Below are positions 26,605 to 34,570 of a stretch of DNA of 64,000 bases, piece by piece; position 1 is the first letter of the stretch, and each line of letters starts with the position of its first letter. Source of the DNA: Enhygromyxa salina. Its GTDB lineage: Bacteria; Myxococcota_A; Polyangia; Nannocystales; Nannocystaceae. The position numbers and the translations under genes were made by a program. The stretch spans positions 62,001 to 126,000 of the forward strand of contig NZ_PVNL01000101.1 of NCBI RefSeq assembly GCF_002994635.1, written 5' to 3'. The notes beneath the pieces were generated by a model. The model ran no database searches. It was given only the letters and a program-made list of their open reading frames with translations, and was not told where the DNA came from.

Positions 26605-26631
26605 AGCCTGGCCCGAGCTGAAAACAGCCTC
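26605..26631 (-). repeat. 27-bp repeat, inverted copy
   Basis: Exact reverse complement of 25611-25637. It fills the gap between two convergent genes and overlaps the first two bases of the protease gene's stop codon. Confidence 0.9.
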
Positions 26632-29600
26632 AGCGGCCGTTGTTGAAGGTGTCGACGGCGAGGTTGCCGTTGGACTTGAAGCTTCGCTCGGCGGCGCGGG
26701 CCTCGGCCAGGCCGGAGGTCCGCAGGACCCACATCCGCTCGACGCCCGTGACCTGCTCGTTCTCGCGGGCGTGGATGTCGATGATGTTGTTGCCGGGCTG
26801 CAGCGGGACCTCGGCGGAGAACTCGAGGCGACCGGTCGTGGGATCGACGGCGGCCTCGTAGTAGACCTTCTCGGCGCTGCCGAACAGGTTGCGCGAGGGG
26901 TTGTAGACGGTGATGTAGACGTCGCGGACCTGCTCACCGTCGATCGCGGTGCCGCTGATCGTGATCGTGTCGCTCGCGGTCTGGGCGGAGATCGGGGCCA
27001 GCTCGATGTGTGGTGGGGAGACCGAGAACACGGGCGTGGTGGCGCCGGGCTTGCGCGGCGCGCTGCTGCCCAGCTCGACCCGGGTGCCCTCGACGTAGGC
27101 GAACTGATCCTTGCCGAGCTCGATCTTGTGCCACCCGGCGGCCGAGCCGAGCGAGGCGAAGCGGGTGCCGCTGGGCGCCCGGGCCAGGATCGCCCCGGTC
27201 GCGTCGGGGCTGGCGTAGAGATCGACGGCGGCGCCGCCAGACGTGCAGGTCACCCCCTGCTTGGCGGTGTCGAAGGCCAGCGACTTGCTGATCGGGAACA
27301 CGATTTCTTCGGTCACGTACTCGCCGATCTTGTTGTCGCTGACCGTGAGCTGCAGCTCGACCTCGTCGACGGCCTTTTGGACCTCGAAGCTGAGCTCCAC
27401 GAAGTCCGACTTGCCGACCGCGAGCGCGCCGAGCTTGGCCCGGCCATCGTGCAAGAACACGGCGTCGCCCGAGCCGTTGCGCACCTGAACCCGCGCGTCC
27501 TGGGCGTCGCCTGGGCCGGAGTTTTGAACCCACACGCGCAGCTGGACCCGCTCGCCGACCTGCAGCAAGCCGTCGCCGTTGCCGCTGATGTCGTGGCCGT
27601 GCGCCGGGTCATCGAGCACCTGGTAGCCGTAGGCAAACCGTGGGCGCGGGATCCCTTCGGCGGCGATGTCGATCCACGTGCGCGCGCCCTGCTCGAGCAC
27701 CTCGCCGTCCTGCGAGAGCACGTGAAAGTCGATGCGATCGACCCGCGACAGCTCGTAGGCCGAGACCGAGAGCTTGAGCGTCGCCTTCTTGGTCTCGCCC
27801 GGCATGATCTTGCCGAACAGCAGCTCGCGCTCGTCGAAGTAGTTGTAGTCGCTGTCGGAGATGGCCCGCACGCGGTAGGCCGGCGCGTCGCCGGTGTTGG
27901 TCAGCTCGACCGTCAGGACCCCGTGCTCACCGCCGCGGATCGTGTGGTTGGGCTTGTCGGTGCTCAGCGCGAGCGACAGCGCAGGCGCGGCGTCGGCGGT
28001 TGGCGCGGGGCCCTCGGACCAGTCGATCTTCTGGGTGGAGAGGCTCTTGGCGATGCGGGCGTCCTCGAGCTTGGCCTGGGCCGCGGTGAACTGCGGCAGC
28101 GCGGCGAGGATGTCGCTGCGCCGCGAGCTGGGCGCCCAAATTGCGAGGTCCCGCGCCATCCGAAGCTCGGGATCCTCGAGCAGCAGGTCCACGCGCTTGT
28201 CGGTGTTCTCCTCGAGCTCGACCCGGGTCAGCGCGCTCGAGCCGTCGTTGGCCGAGCCCTGCTGCAGGAAGTACAGCGGCCCGGCCGTGATCACCTGCTG
28301 CTTGGTCTTGGCGCTCTCGAGGTGCGAGGACAGCGACTCCTCGCGGACCAGATCGAAGCGCTTGCGCCCGTAGTAGGCCAGGTACTCGTCGCCCACGAAC
28401 ACGGGCACGGTCTCGAGGTCGGGGCTGACACCGACCGACTGGATCGAGACGTCGCCCGGGGTCAGGTACTGGGCGATCGTGAGCTTGAGCGCGAGCTCGG
28501 TCTCGGCCACGCGACGATCGTGGAGGACCTGGACCGAGCCCTTGCCGAAGGTCCGACGTCCGACGATCACGGCCCGGTCGAGGTTGCGCAGCGCGCCCGC
28601 GACGATCTCCGTGGCCGAGGCCGACCCCTGATCCACGAGTACCACCAACGGCACGTCCGCGAACTGGTACTGGCCGGTGGCCTTGCTCTCGTCGCGGGCC
28701 GAGGCGACACCGACCGTGGACACGATCGTGCCGCGGTCGACGAACGCGTCGGCGACCTCGACCGCCGCCGTCAGCAGCCCGCCGGGGTTGTCGCGCATGT
28801 CCAGGACCACGCCGCTGACGCCCGCCTTCTCGAACGCGGCCAGCTGGTCACGCAGCTCCTTGCCGGTGGTCTGGGCGAAGTTACGGGTGATCTGGACCAG
28901 GCCGATCTTGACGTCGTTGCCCTGCGCGTCCTTGCCCGGGAGGATCTCGCCGACCACGCTGTCGAGCTTGATCAGCGCCCGCTCGATCGAGAATTTCTTG
29001 GGCTTCTCGAGCCCCTCGCGGCGCACATAGACGGCGATCATGCTGCCGGCCGGGCCGCGCATCAGGCCGACGGCCTCGTTGAGGGTCATGGTCACCGTCG
29101 ACTCGTCGTCGATCTGGACGATGCGATCGCCGGCCTTGAGGCCGACCTTGCTCGCGGGGTTGCCCGGCAGCACCCGGATCACCGTGAGCTCGCCCTCGCG
29201 CATGCCGACCTCGATGCCGAGCCCGCCGAAGTGGCCCGAGGTGTTGGTGCGCATGTCCTCGAACGCGTCGGGGCGCAGCAGGTTGGTGTGGGGATCGAGG
29301 GTCGAGAGCACGCCCTCGACCACGGCGTACTCGGCCTCGCGCTGCTCGTCTTCGCTGAGCGCGGCGTGGTCGTTGATGAACGAGAACACCTCGCGGACCT
29401 GGGGACCGACGGCCCACAGCGCGTTGGCGTCGGCCGCGAATTCGCGCTCCGTGGTGCCGACGCGGACCTTGACCTTGCCGTTGCCCGACGGCTTGACCAG
29501 GACCTCGGGGATCGCGGCCTCGAGCGCCTCGAGCCCGGCCATGGTCATGACCGCGGGATCGACCCGCTGCGGCTCCACGTAGTACTTGCTGATGTTCCAC

Positions 29601-29797
29601 AGCGTCCAGTCGAGCACGCGCAGATCGGTGGGATCTTCGTCGACGCCGAGCCGCGCGTGATCGCCCAGGTCGCCGCGCCCGGCCTGGGCCTCCGTGTCGC
29701 CCAGCGCGGTCAGCCCCAGCGCGATCGCCAACGAGCCGAGCACGACAGCTGGAGTGGACCAAGAACGACGAGCCTGGGAGCCGCTGCGATTCACCAC
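26630..29797 (-). CDS. S41-family C-terminal processing protease with long C-terminal extension
   Basis: 1055 residues, about twice a typical CtpA. A signal or anchor segment lies at 16-38, a PDZ domain at about 190-272 (GGLGIEVGMREGELTVIRVL), and the S41 catalytic core at about 295-470. LDMRDNPGGLL, the Ser in QGSASATEI (Ser394) and the Lys in FGKGS (Lys419) form the Ser-Lys dyad. Behind it are at least two Ig/CARDB-like beta domains (about 610-850), an SH3b-like segment (VDLYASPDATGAILARAPSG, about 875-930) and another beta domain. The extension could bind cell wall or substrate (inference). It acts in the periplasm, trimming exported proteins. Convergent with the gene at 25824. Confidence 0.92.
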   Translation of the reverse strand: MVNRSGSQARRSWSTPAVVLGSLAIALGLTALGDTEAQAGRGDLGDHARLGVDEDPTDLRVLDWTLWNISKYYVEPQRVDPAVMTMAGLEALEAAIPEVLVKPSGNGKVKVRVGTTEREFAADANALWAVGPQVREVFSFINDHAALSEDEQREAEYAVVEGVLSTLDPHTNLLRPDAFEDMRTNTSGHFGGLGIEVGMREGELTVIRVLPGNPASKVGLKAGDRIVQIDDESTVTMTLNEAVGLMRGPAGSMIAVYVRREGLEKPKKFSIERALIKLDSVVGEILPGKDAQGNDVKIGLVQITRNFAQTTGKELRDQLAAFEKAGVSGVVLDMRDNPGGLLTAAVEVADAFVDRGTIVSTVGVASARDESKATGQYQFADVPLVVLVDQGSASATEIVAGALRNLDRAVIVGRRTFGKGSVQVLHDRRVAETELALKLTIAQYLTPGDVSIQSVGVSPDLETVPVFVGDEYLAYYGRKRFDLVREESLSSHLESAKTKQQVITAGPLYFLQQGSANDGSSALTRVELEENTDKRVDLLLEDPELRMARDLAIWAPSSRRSDILAALPQFTAAQAKLEDARIAKSLSTQKIDWSEGPAPTADAAPALSLALSTDKPNHTIRGGEHGVLTVELTNTGDAPAYRVRAISDSDYNYFDERELLFGKIMPGETKKATLKLSVSAYELSRVDRIDFHVLSQDGEVLEQGARTWIDIAAEGIPRPRFAYGYQVLDDPAHGHDISGNGDGLLQVGERVQLRVWVQNSGPGDAQDARVQVRNGSGDAVFLHDGRAKLGALAVGKSDFVELSFEVQKAVDEVELQLTVSDNKIGEYVTEEIVFPISKSLAFDTAKQGVTCTSGGAAVDLYASPDATGAILARAPSGTRFASLGSAAGWHKIELGKDQFAYVEGTRVELGSSAPRKPGATTPVFSVSPPHIELAPISAQTASDTITISGTAIDGEQVRDVYITVYNPSRNLFGSAEKVYYEAAVDPTTGRLEFSAEVPLQPGNNIIDIHARENEQVTGVERMWVLRTSGLAEARAAERSFKSNGNLAVDTFNNGR

Positions 29798-29900
29798 CGT
29801 GCGAGTTTAGACCCGGGCGTACCCATGAGCCAGGAACGGATCCAAGCGCGCGCGCGGCCCAGTCAGATCTGCGGCAGTGACCGTCTAACTTCGTACCGCG

Positions 29901-31046
29901 ATGCACTCTGGCGTAGACTCCGCGGAGATGGACAAGTCCAAGTCCAAGTCGACCGAGGTCGACGCCGAACAGCGACTCCCGGCCAAGCGTGAGCAGGCGG
30001 TCCCTGCGGTCGTCGACGTCGACGCCGACGAGACCGACGACGACGACGACGCCGACAGCAGCGATGACGGCGTGCTGTCCGACGTCAGCCCGGCGACCGA
30101 CGAGGAGCTCGACCAGATCGCGGCCTCGCTCGCCGGGGCCAAGCTCCCGCGCTCGGCGCCGGAGGGCACCCGCGCCCTGGCCGTCCGCGACCCCATGGCC
30201 GCGTACATGTCCGAGGTCCGCCGCTACCCCCTGCTGACCCGCGAAGAGGAGCACGACCTCGCGGTCGAGTGGGTCGAGAACGGCAACAAGGAGGCCGCCA
30301 AGCGGCTCGTGACCTCGAACCTGCGCCTGGTCGTGAAGATCGCCAACGAGTATCGGCGCGGCTACCAGAACCTGCTCGACCTCGTGCAAGAGGGCAACGT
30401 CGGGCTCATGAAGGCCGTGCAGAAGTTCGACCCGTACCGCGGGGTCAAGCTCTCGACCTACTCGGGCTGGTGGATCCGCGCCTACGTGCTCAAGCACATC
30501 CTGAATAACTGGCGGCTGGTCAAGATCGGCACGACCCAGAACCAGCGCAAGCTGTTCTTCAACCTTCGCAAGCAACGCGACGCGTTGATCCGCGCGGGCG
30601 TCGATCCGACCGCCGAGAACATCGCCAAGGAGCTCGATGTCTCGACCGAAGAGGTCGTCGAGATGCAAAAGCGGATGGCGGCTCCCGACGCGTCGCTCAA
30701 CGCTCCGCTTGGATCTGGGGGCGACGAGGGCAACGCGCGCACGCGGATGGACACGCTCGAGGACGACGCGGGGGGGCCTGAGGATCAGGTGTCGGGTGAC
30801 CAGTTCAAGCGCTTGCTTCATGACAAGCTGCGGACCTTCGGTGCCACGCTGTCTGGGCGTGAGGCGGAGATTTTTACGGATCGCTTGGTCGCGGATGAAC
30901 CGGTGACGCTGCAGGATCTTGGTGAGCGGTGGGGGGTTAGCCGCGAGCGGGCTCGGCAGGTGGAGAAGCGGATGGTGTTGCGGCTGCGGGAGTTCTTGCA
31001 GGAAGAGCTCGGCGACGCCGTGCAGATCGCTCTTGGCCAGGATTAG
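29901..31046 (+). CDS. Alternative sigma-70 family factor, RpoH-like
   Basis: 381 residues (372 if the second ATG at 29928 is used). The N-terminal 70 residues are unusually acidic ([19 protein letters not shown]). From about 100 the sigma core follows: region 1.2 ([26 protein letters not shown]), region 2 ([61 protein letters not shown]), region 3 and region 4 ([24 protein letters not shown]). [12 protein letters not shown] is typical of sigma-32/RpoH and the related myxobacterial SigB/SigC group. Likely regulon: heat shock or development, not decidable here. rsmI starts 6 bp downstream. Confidence 0.92.
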   Translation: MHSGVDSAEMDKSKSKSTEVDAEQRLPAKREQAVPAVVDVDADETDDDDDADSSDDGVLSDVSPATDEELDQIAASLAGAKLPRSAPEGTRALAVRDPMAAYMSEVRRYPLLTREEEHDLAVEWVENGNKEAAKRLVTSNLRLVVKIANEYRRGYQNLLDLVQEGNVGLMKAVQKFDPYRGVKLSTYSGWWIRAYVLKHILNNWRLVKIGTTQNQRKLFFNLRKQRDALIRAGVDPTAENIAKELDVSTEEVVEMQKRMAAPDASLNAPLGSGGDEGNARTRMDTLEDDAGGPEDQVSGDQFKRLLHDKLRTFGATLSGREAEIFTDRLVADEPVTLQDLGERWGVSRERARQVEKRMVLRLREFLQEELGDAVQIALGQD

Positions 31047-31052
31047 GGGTTG

Positions 31053-31883
31053 ATGGCTGGGGGTAAGCTAGTCCTTGTCGGGACGCCGTTGGGGAACCGC
31101 GAGGATCTGTCGGATCGCGCGCGGCGAAGCTTGCTCGAGGCTGATCTGTTGTTGTGCGAGGACACTCGCTCGCCGCAGCGGCTGCTGCCTGATGTGGCGC
31201 TGCCCGAGCGCGTGAGTTGCTTTGTTGGCAACGAGCACCAGCGGGTGGCGCTGCTGCTCGAGCGGCTGGAGACCGGGCAGACGGTGGCGTTTGTCAGCGA
31301 GGCGGGGCTGCCAGTGTGGAGCGACCCGGGGCGGTTGTTGGTCGCGGCGGCGGTCGACGCTGGGTTCGAGGTCGACGTGATCCCGGGGCCCACGGCGGGC
31401 ACGTGCGCGCTGGCGGCTTCGGGGTTCGTGGCTGAGGGGGCGCGGTTCTTGGGGTTCATCCCGCGGGGCGGCAAGCAGCGCGACGCGATCCTCGGTCAGC
31501 TCGCCGACGAGACCGGCGCGGTGGTGATCTACGAAGCCGGCAACCGAACGCCCGCGTTGCTGCGCGAGCTCGCGGCCCAAGTCGGAACGCGTCGCGTCCT
31601 GGTCGCCCGTGAGCTCACCAAGCTGCACCAAGAGATGCTGCGCGGGTCCGCGGCCGAGCTGGCGGTTCAGATCACCGAACCACTTCGCGGCGAGGTCACC
31701 CTGGTGATCGAAGGGGCCCCACCCAGCGATAGCTCGAGCGACGTCGCCCCCGCCGAGCAAGCCGCCCGCGCCGTCCTCGACGTCATGCTCGACACCACGC
31801 TCAAGCCCCGCGCCCGCGCCAAGGCCCTCGCCACCCTCACCGGCCTCGACGCCCGCACCCTCTACGAGCGCTTGGCGACTTAG
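31053..31883 (+). CDS. rsmI: 16S rRNA (cytidine-1402-2'-O)-methyltransferase
   Basis: 276 residues, SAM-dependent tetrapyrrole-methylase fold. Typical segments are KLVLVGTPLGNREDLSDRA, CEDTRSPQRLL, FVSEAGLPVWSDPGRLL (family usually DAGTPGISDPG), VIPGPTAGTCALAASGF and FLGFIPRGGKQRD. RsmI methylates C1402 in the ribosomal P site together with RsmH. The ATG at 31053 is preferred over TTG at 31050. Likely co-transcribed with the sigma factor. Its stop is 17 bp before the long hairpin at 31900, which would therefore be in its 3' untranslated RNA. Confidence 0.93.
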   Translation: MAGGKLVLVGTPLGNREDLSDRARRSLLEADLLLCEDTRSPQRLLPDVALPERVSCFVGNEHQRVALLLERLETGQTVAFVSEAGLPVWSDPGRLLVAAAVDAGFEVDVIPGPTAGTCALAASGFVAEGARFLGFIPRGGKQRDAILGQLADETGAVVIYEAGNRTPALLRELAAQVGTRRVLVARELTKLHQEMLRGSAAELAVQITEPLRGEVTLVIEGAPPSDSSSDVAPAEQAARAVLDVMLDTTLKPRARAKALATLTGLDARTLYERLAT

Positions 31884-31899
31884 GCCCAGCCTCGAACTG

Positions 31900-32068
31900 C
31901 TAGAGCGCCGATCAGTTTGGAGTCGCGTCGTCAGGTGCGTCTGGGGCCGTTCCTGCCTAGGAGCGAGGCCGAAGCTGTATCCGGCATACTGCGAGCGCCG
32001 AGTCGACAACGGCAGGAGCGGCCCCAGATGTGCCTGGCGTCGTGAATTCAAACTGGTCGGTGCTCTAG
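31900..32068 (+). ncRNA. Long hairpin: 58-nt arms, G-U-rich, possible structured RNA
   Basis: Arm 31900-31957 and arm 32011-32068 are inverted repeats, 47 of 58 identical, around a 53-nt loop. Of the 11 differences, 9 are G-U or U-G pairs when read as plus-strand RNA, so 56 of 58 positions can pair; on the minus strand the same 9 would be C-A mismatches. The element starts 17 bp after rsmI and contains no protein-like frame. It may be an mRNA 3' structure, an independent small RNA or a decayed mobile element. The structure is seen; that it is transcribed and functional is inferred. Confidence 0.6.
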
Positions 32069-32090
32069 GTTGGGCACTCTCTCAGCAGCC
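32056..32090 (+). repeat. Dispersed repeat, copy A
   Basis: TTGGGCACTCTCTCAGCAGCC (32070-32090) recurs exactly at 32752-32772; weaker similarity (GGT(C/T)GGT..CTA(G/A)G) extends it upstream into the right arm of the long hairpin. Confidence 0.75.
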
Positions 32091-32290
32091 ACGTGGCTTG
32101 GACTCACGAGAACGGCTCTTCGCGCGCCGTCGCGGTGCTGGACACGTCGGCAGTTGGGTTGGACGACGCACGCAGCGGCGAGCAGGGCGAACACGATGCT
32201 TCCATTTTTACGCAGACCGATCGCAGCAAACCCACTACACCTGCAATTGAAGCGTGAGCGACAGCTCACTCTAGTGACTACCCTGCAATC
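32091..32290. other. Leader of the small lipoprotein gene
   Basis: About 200 bp with no coding frame of its own. Parts of 32150-32210 show loose inverted similarity to 32620-32690, suggesting that repeat material flanks the lipoprotein gene on both sides. A candidate promoter is at 32247-32275. Confidence 0.35.
32247..32275 (+). promoter_or_regulatory. Candidate promoter with dyad in the spacer
   Basis: TTGAAG (32247) and TCTAGT (32270) are 17 bp apart, each 4/6 to consensus. The spacer carries the perfect dyad GTGAGC-GACA-GCTCAC (32254-32269), a possible operator. The ATG is 16 bp after the -10, leaving a very short leader. Confidence 0.35.
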
Positions 32291-32554
32291 ATGCTCACCA
32301 AAGCGATCATGTTCACCCTGCTCGCCGCCGCGTGCGGCGCCAACCCCAACTCAGCGACCGAAGAGCCGGAAAAAGAGCCGCCCGACGAGATCCAAGAGGA
32401 TCAGCACTTTTGCTGTCAGTCCGTCAGCCCCAACTCGCCCAGCGGCGAGGGCTGCCAGCTCGTCCCTAAAGAGTACATCGCCCAGTGCCAAAAGATACTG
32501 TATTGCGAGAGCAGCTGGACGATGGATGACGGCAAGGTGACTTGCCACAACTGA
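32291..32554 (+). CDS. Small Cys-rich lipoprotein
   Basis: 87 residues. The signal peptide MLTKAIMFTLLAAACG ends with a lipobox (AAAC, Cys15). The mature part begins with an acidic Pro/Glu stretch (EEPEKEPPDEIQEDQ) and has six further cysteines (FCCQS, GCQLV, QCQKILYCESS, TCHN), likely disulfide-bonded. Short secreted proteins of this kind are common in Nannocystis relatives; function unknown. It is a one-gene unit inside the repeat island 31884-32877. Confidence 0.75.
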   Translation: MLTKAIMFTLLAAACGANPNSATEEPEKEPPDEIQEDQHFCCQSVSPNSPSGEGCQLVPKEYIAQCQKILYCESSWTMDDGKVTCHN

Positions 32555-32740
32555 TCGTCGGCAGTCAGCCCGTCCTGCGCGCGTAAGGTGTGCGCCGACC
32601 AGCCTGCTTGCGCGATGCTCCGATCACGGTGTTCCACCGCGGGACGCTTCGCCGCCGCCTCCCCAGCGTTGCCCACCCAAGCTGCCCCCCCCCGCAACTC
32701 GTGTTGCGCCCGACAACAGCGCTGGTTCTGCGCGCGGCCG

Positions 32741-32772
32741 GTTGGTCTAAGTTGGGCACTCTCTCAGCAGCC
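32741..32772 (+). repeat. Dispersed repeat, copy B
   Basis: Second copy of the 21-bp core (32752-32772), with related upstream bases. No left hairpin arm is found next to this copy. Confidence 0.75.
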
Positions 32773-32792
32773 GCAGGCCGCAGGCCGCAGGC
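32773..32792 (+). repeat. 7-bp tandem repeat (GCAGGCC)
   Basis: Two full units and a 6-bp third unit of GCAGGCC follow copy B directly. Confidence 0.8.
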
Positions 32793-32843
32793 TAGATCTG
32801 CCCCAGTTTGATGGACGCCTCCATAAAAACCCAGAGTTTTAGA

Positions 32844-32876
32844 GATTTGCCTGGGGAGGCACTGCCCAGGCGAATC
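32844..32876 (-). terminator. Terminator for the minus-strand barrel gene
   Basis: GATTTGCCTGGG and CCCAGGCGAATC form a 12-bp stem with one G-U pair and a 9-nt loop, starting 2 bp after the stop codon of the minus-strand gene. On that strand it is followed by TCTAAAACTCTGGGTTTTT, so the T run is delayed. Confidence 0.6.
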
Positions 32877-32877
32877 T

Positions 32878-34353
32878 TTAGAACGTAACGATGAAGTTGA
32901 GGTACCCGTTGATGTTGAACACATCATCAACGGCGTAGCGACGACCCACGTTGTCCACGACGTCCCGCCGCACCGGGTTGACGTCCACGCTGTCCGGCTC
33001 GACCAGATCCGGATCACCGCTCTTCGACCCATCACCGCGACTCGCAGCCGTCACGAAGTGGCGCGTGTCGGTTGACATGTCGACGCCGAAGTTGAGCCGG
33101 GCGTACTTGCTCATGTGGAAGTTGAGCCCAGCGTTGAGCCCGAACGTCCCGAAGTCGTTGATCGTGGTGATGCCGTTGTACGACGCACAATCCTGACCGC
33201 CAGCGGCGACGTAGCCACCGTTGCGTGCAGGGTCGAGCGGGTTCGCGGCGGCGTGCGCCAAGGCTGCGCCAGCGCTGCACCCTTGCGAGTCGCCGGGGCT
33301 GTAGTCGCCGACGAGCGCGGGGCTGTCGGCCAGGAGCTCCCAGACTTCGGAGTAGGCGCGACCGTTGTAGTGCAGGGCGGTGGAGCCCATGAGCACGATC
33401 GAGAAGCGCTTGCCCTGGGCCTTGTTCTCCCACGGGACGATCTCGGCGCCGAAGTAGGCCCCGGTCTCGGACTGCGGGTTGACGTCGCCCTGGGTCGAGC
33501 CCCAGTTGTCGAACTGGGTGTTGCCCGCGCGGACCGCCTGACGCCAGTGCGCGCCGAAGAAGGGATCCAAGAAGCGGTAGCGCCGGCTCAGGGCTGTCCA
33601 CACGCCGAGCTCGTGCATGCCCCGACCGACCCGGTGGTTGCCGGAGGGATCGTCGGTCTGGATCGACCGACTGAAGGTCATGGGCTTGGCGATCGCAAAC
33701 CGCCCCTCGAGGCCGATCAACCAGTTCGGCAGATGCGACTTGCGCTCCTGGTTGAGGATCCCGATCTTGAGCCCGACGTGGATCTGATCGAGACCGCGGC
33801 GCACGGGCGCCCGGAAGATCATGTCCGTCTCGGCGTCGGTGAACTGCCCGTAGGGGTTGCTGTCCTCGAGCGCGTCGAAGCCATCACGCGGGATCACGCC
33901 GTCGCGGATGCTGGTCGAGTTGGTCTTGTTGACGCAGGTCGCCGAGCCGGACTCGAAGTTGGTGGTCGACGGGTTCTCCGGGAACACACAGTCGCCACCT
34001 TGCTCTTGATCGAACTGGTAGTTGCGCGTGTCGGAGACGACGACCGGCATGGCCACGTAGACCGACAAGTCGTGCCACAGGCCGATCTCGAGGGTTGGCG
34101 TGACCGTGTGCCGGAACTGCCGATACACGAGGTCGCGGGCGAGGTTGTTCCTTCCGCCGGCCCCCCACTCGCGCAGGATCGCGGCTTTCTTGAAGTCGAA
34201 GTCGTAGGAGACGCCGAAGTGGAGGTCGAACGCGTTGTCGTTGAAGTCCTGGTCAAAGGACGACGCGACGCGGGTGACCTCGGCGGCGTTGGCGACCTGG
34301 CTCCAACCCAGCACCAGGCCAAAGGCAGGCAAGAATCGCAGGAGCTTCCGCAT
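32878..34353 (-). CDS. Outer-membrane beta-barrel-like protein
   Basis: 491 residues from the ATG at 34351-34353; the frame stays open far upstream but the signal peptide MRKLLRFLPAFGLVLGWSQVANAA fixes the start. The mature part alternates amphipathic strands and turns (FDLHFGVSYDFDF, TLEIGLWHDLSVYVAMPVVV, QIHVGLKIGILNQ, IGLEGRFAIAKPMTF, RFSIVLMGSTALHYNG) and ends YLNFIVTF, a C-terminal Phe beta-signal used by the BAM complex. Four to six cysteines sit in long loops. Function unknown; a transport or structural porin-like role is possible. Confidence 0.85.
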   Translation of the reverse strand: MRKLLRFLPAFGLVLGWSQVANAAEVTRVASSFDQDFNDNAFDLHFGVSYDFDFKKAAILREWGAGGRNNLARDLVYRQFRHTVTPTLEIGLWHDLSVYVAMPVVVSDTRNYQFDQEQGGDCVFPENPSTTNFESGSATCVNKTNSTSIRDGVIPRDGFDALEDSNPYGQFTDAETDMIFRAPVRRGLDQIHVGLKIGILNQERKSHLPNWLIGLEGRFAIAKPMTFSRSIQTDDPSGNHRVGRGMHELGVWTALSRRYRFLDPFFGAHWRQAVRAGNTQFDNWGSTQGDVNPQSETGAYFGAEIVPWENKAQGKRFSIVLMGSTALHYNGRAYSEVWELLADSPALVGDYSPGDSQGCSAGAALAHAAANPLDPARNGGYVAAGGQDCASYNGITTINDFGTFGLNAGLNFHMSKYARLNFGVDMSTDTRHFVTAASRGDGSKSGDPDLVEPDSVDVNPVRRDVVDNVGRRYAVDDVFNINGYLNFIVTF

Positions 34354-34570
34354 GGGGTTCCGGGTAGAAAAAGGCACGCTCACGACACAGACCGAGCCAG
34401 GGCACGCTACCAGCGCACGTGGTCGAACGTCAAGAATCACGGGCAGCTTCGCACACTTGGGCGCCGAGCGGGACAGTTTCGCGTTCGCGCTGGTCTCGCG
34501 GGGTCGAGATCCTGACTGTTTCGCGGTGAACGCACGCTTGGATCGGTCACACGACCACGCGCGAGAGAGC

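Noticed and set aside
26771-29992. 1073-codon plus-strand frame opposite the S41 protease
   Set aside because: It is an antisense shadow caused by GC-rich codon bias; the composition is Arg/Asp/Val/Gly-rich without motifs, while the minus-strand gene has a clear catalytic core.
31900-32068. Long inverted repeat as a retron msr/msd
   Set aside because: No reverse transcriptase gene in the window and the arms are adjacent to a housekeeping gene; retron RNAs need a neighbouring RT.
32048-32269. Minus-strand frame with a lipobox-like LLAAAC
   Set aside because: It overlaps the dispersed repeat and the promoter of the small lipoprotein, and lacks a continuous protein-like body. The resemblance to the signal of the gene at 32291 is probably chance.
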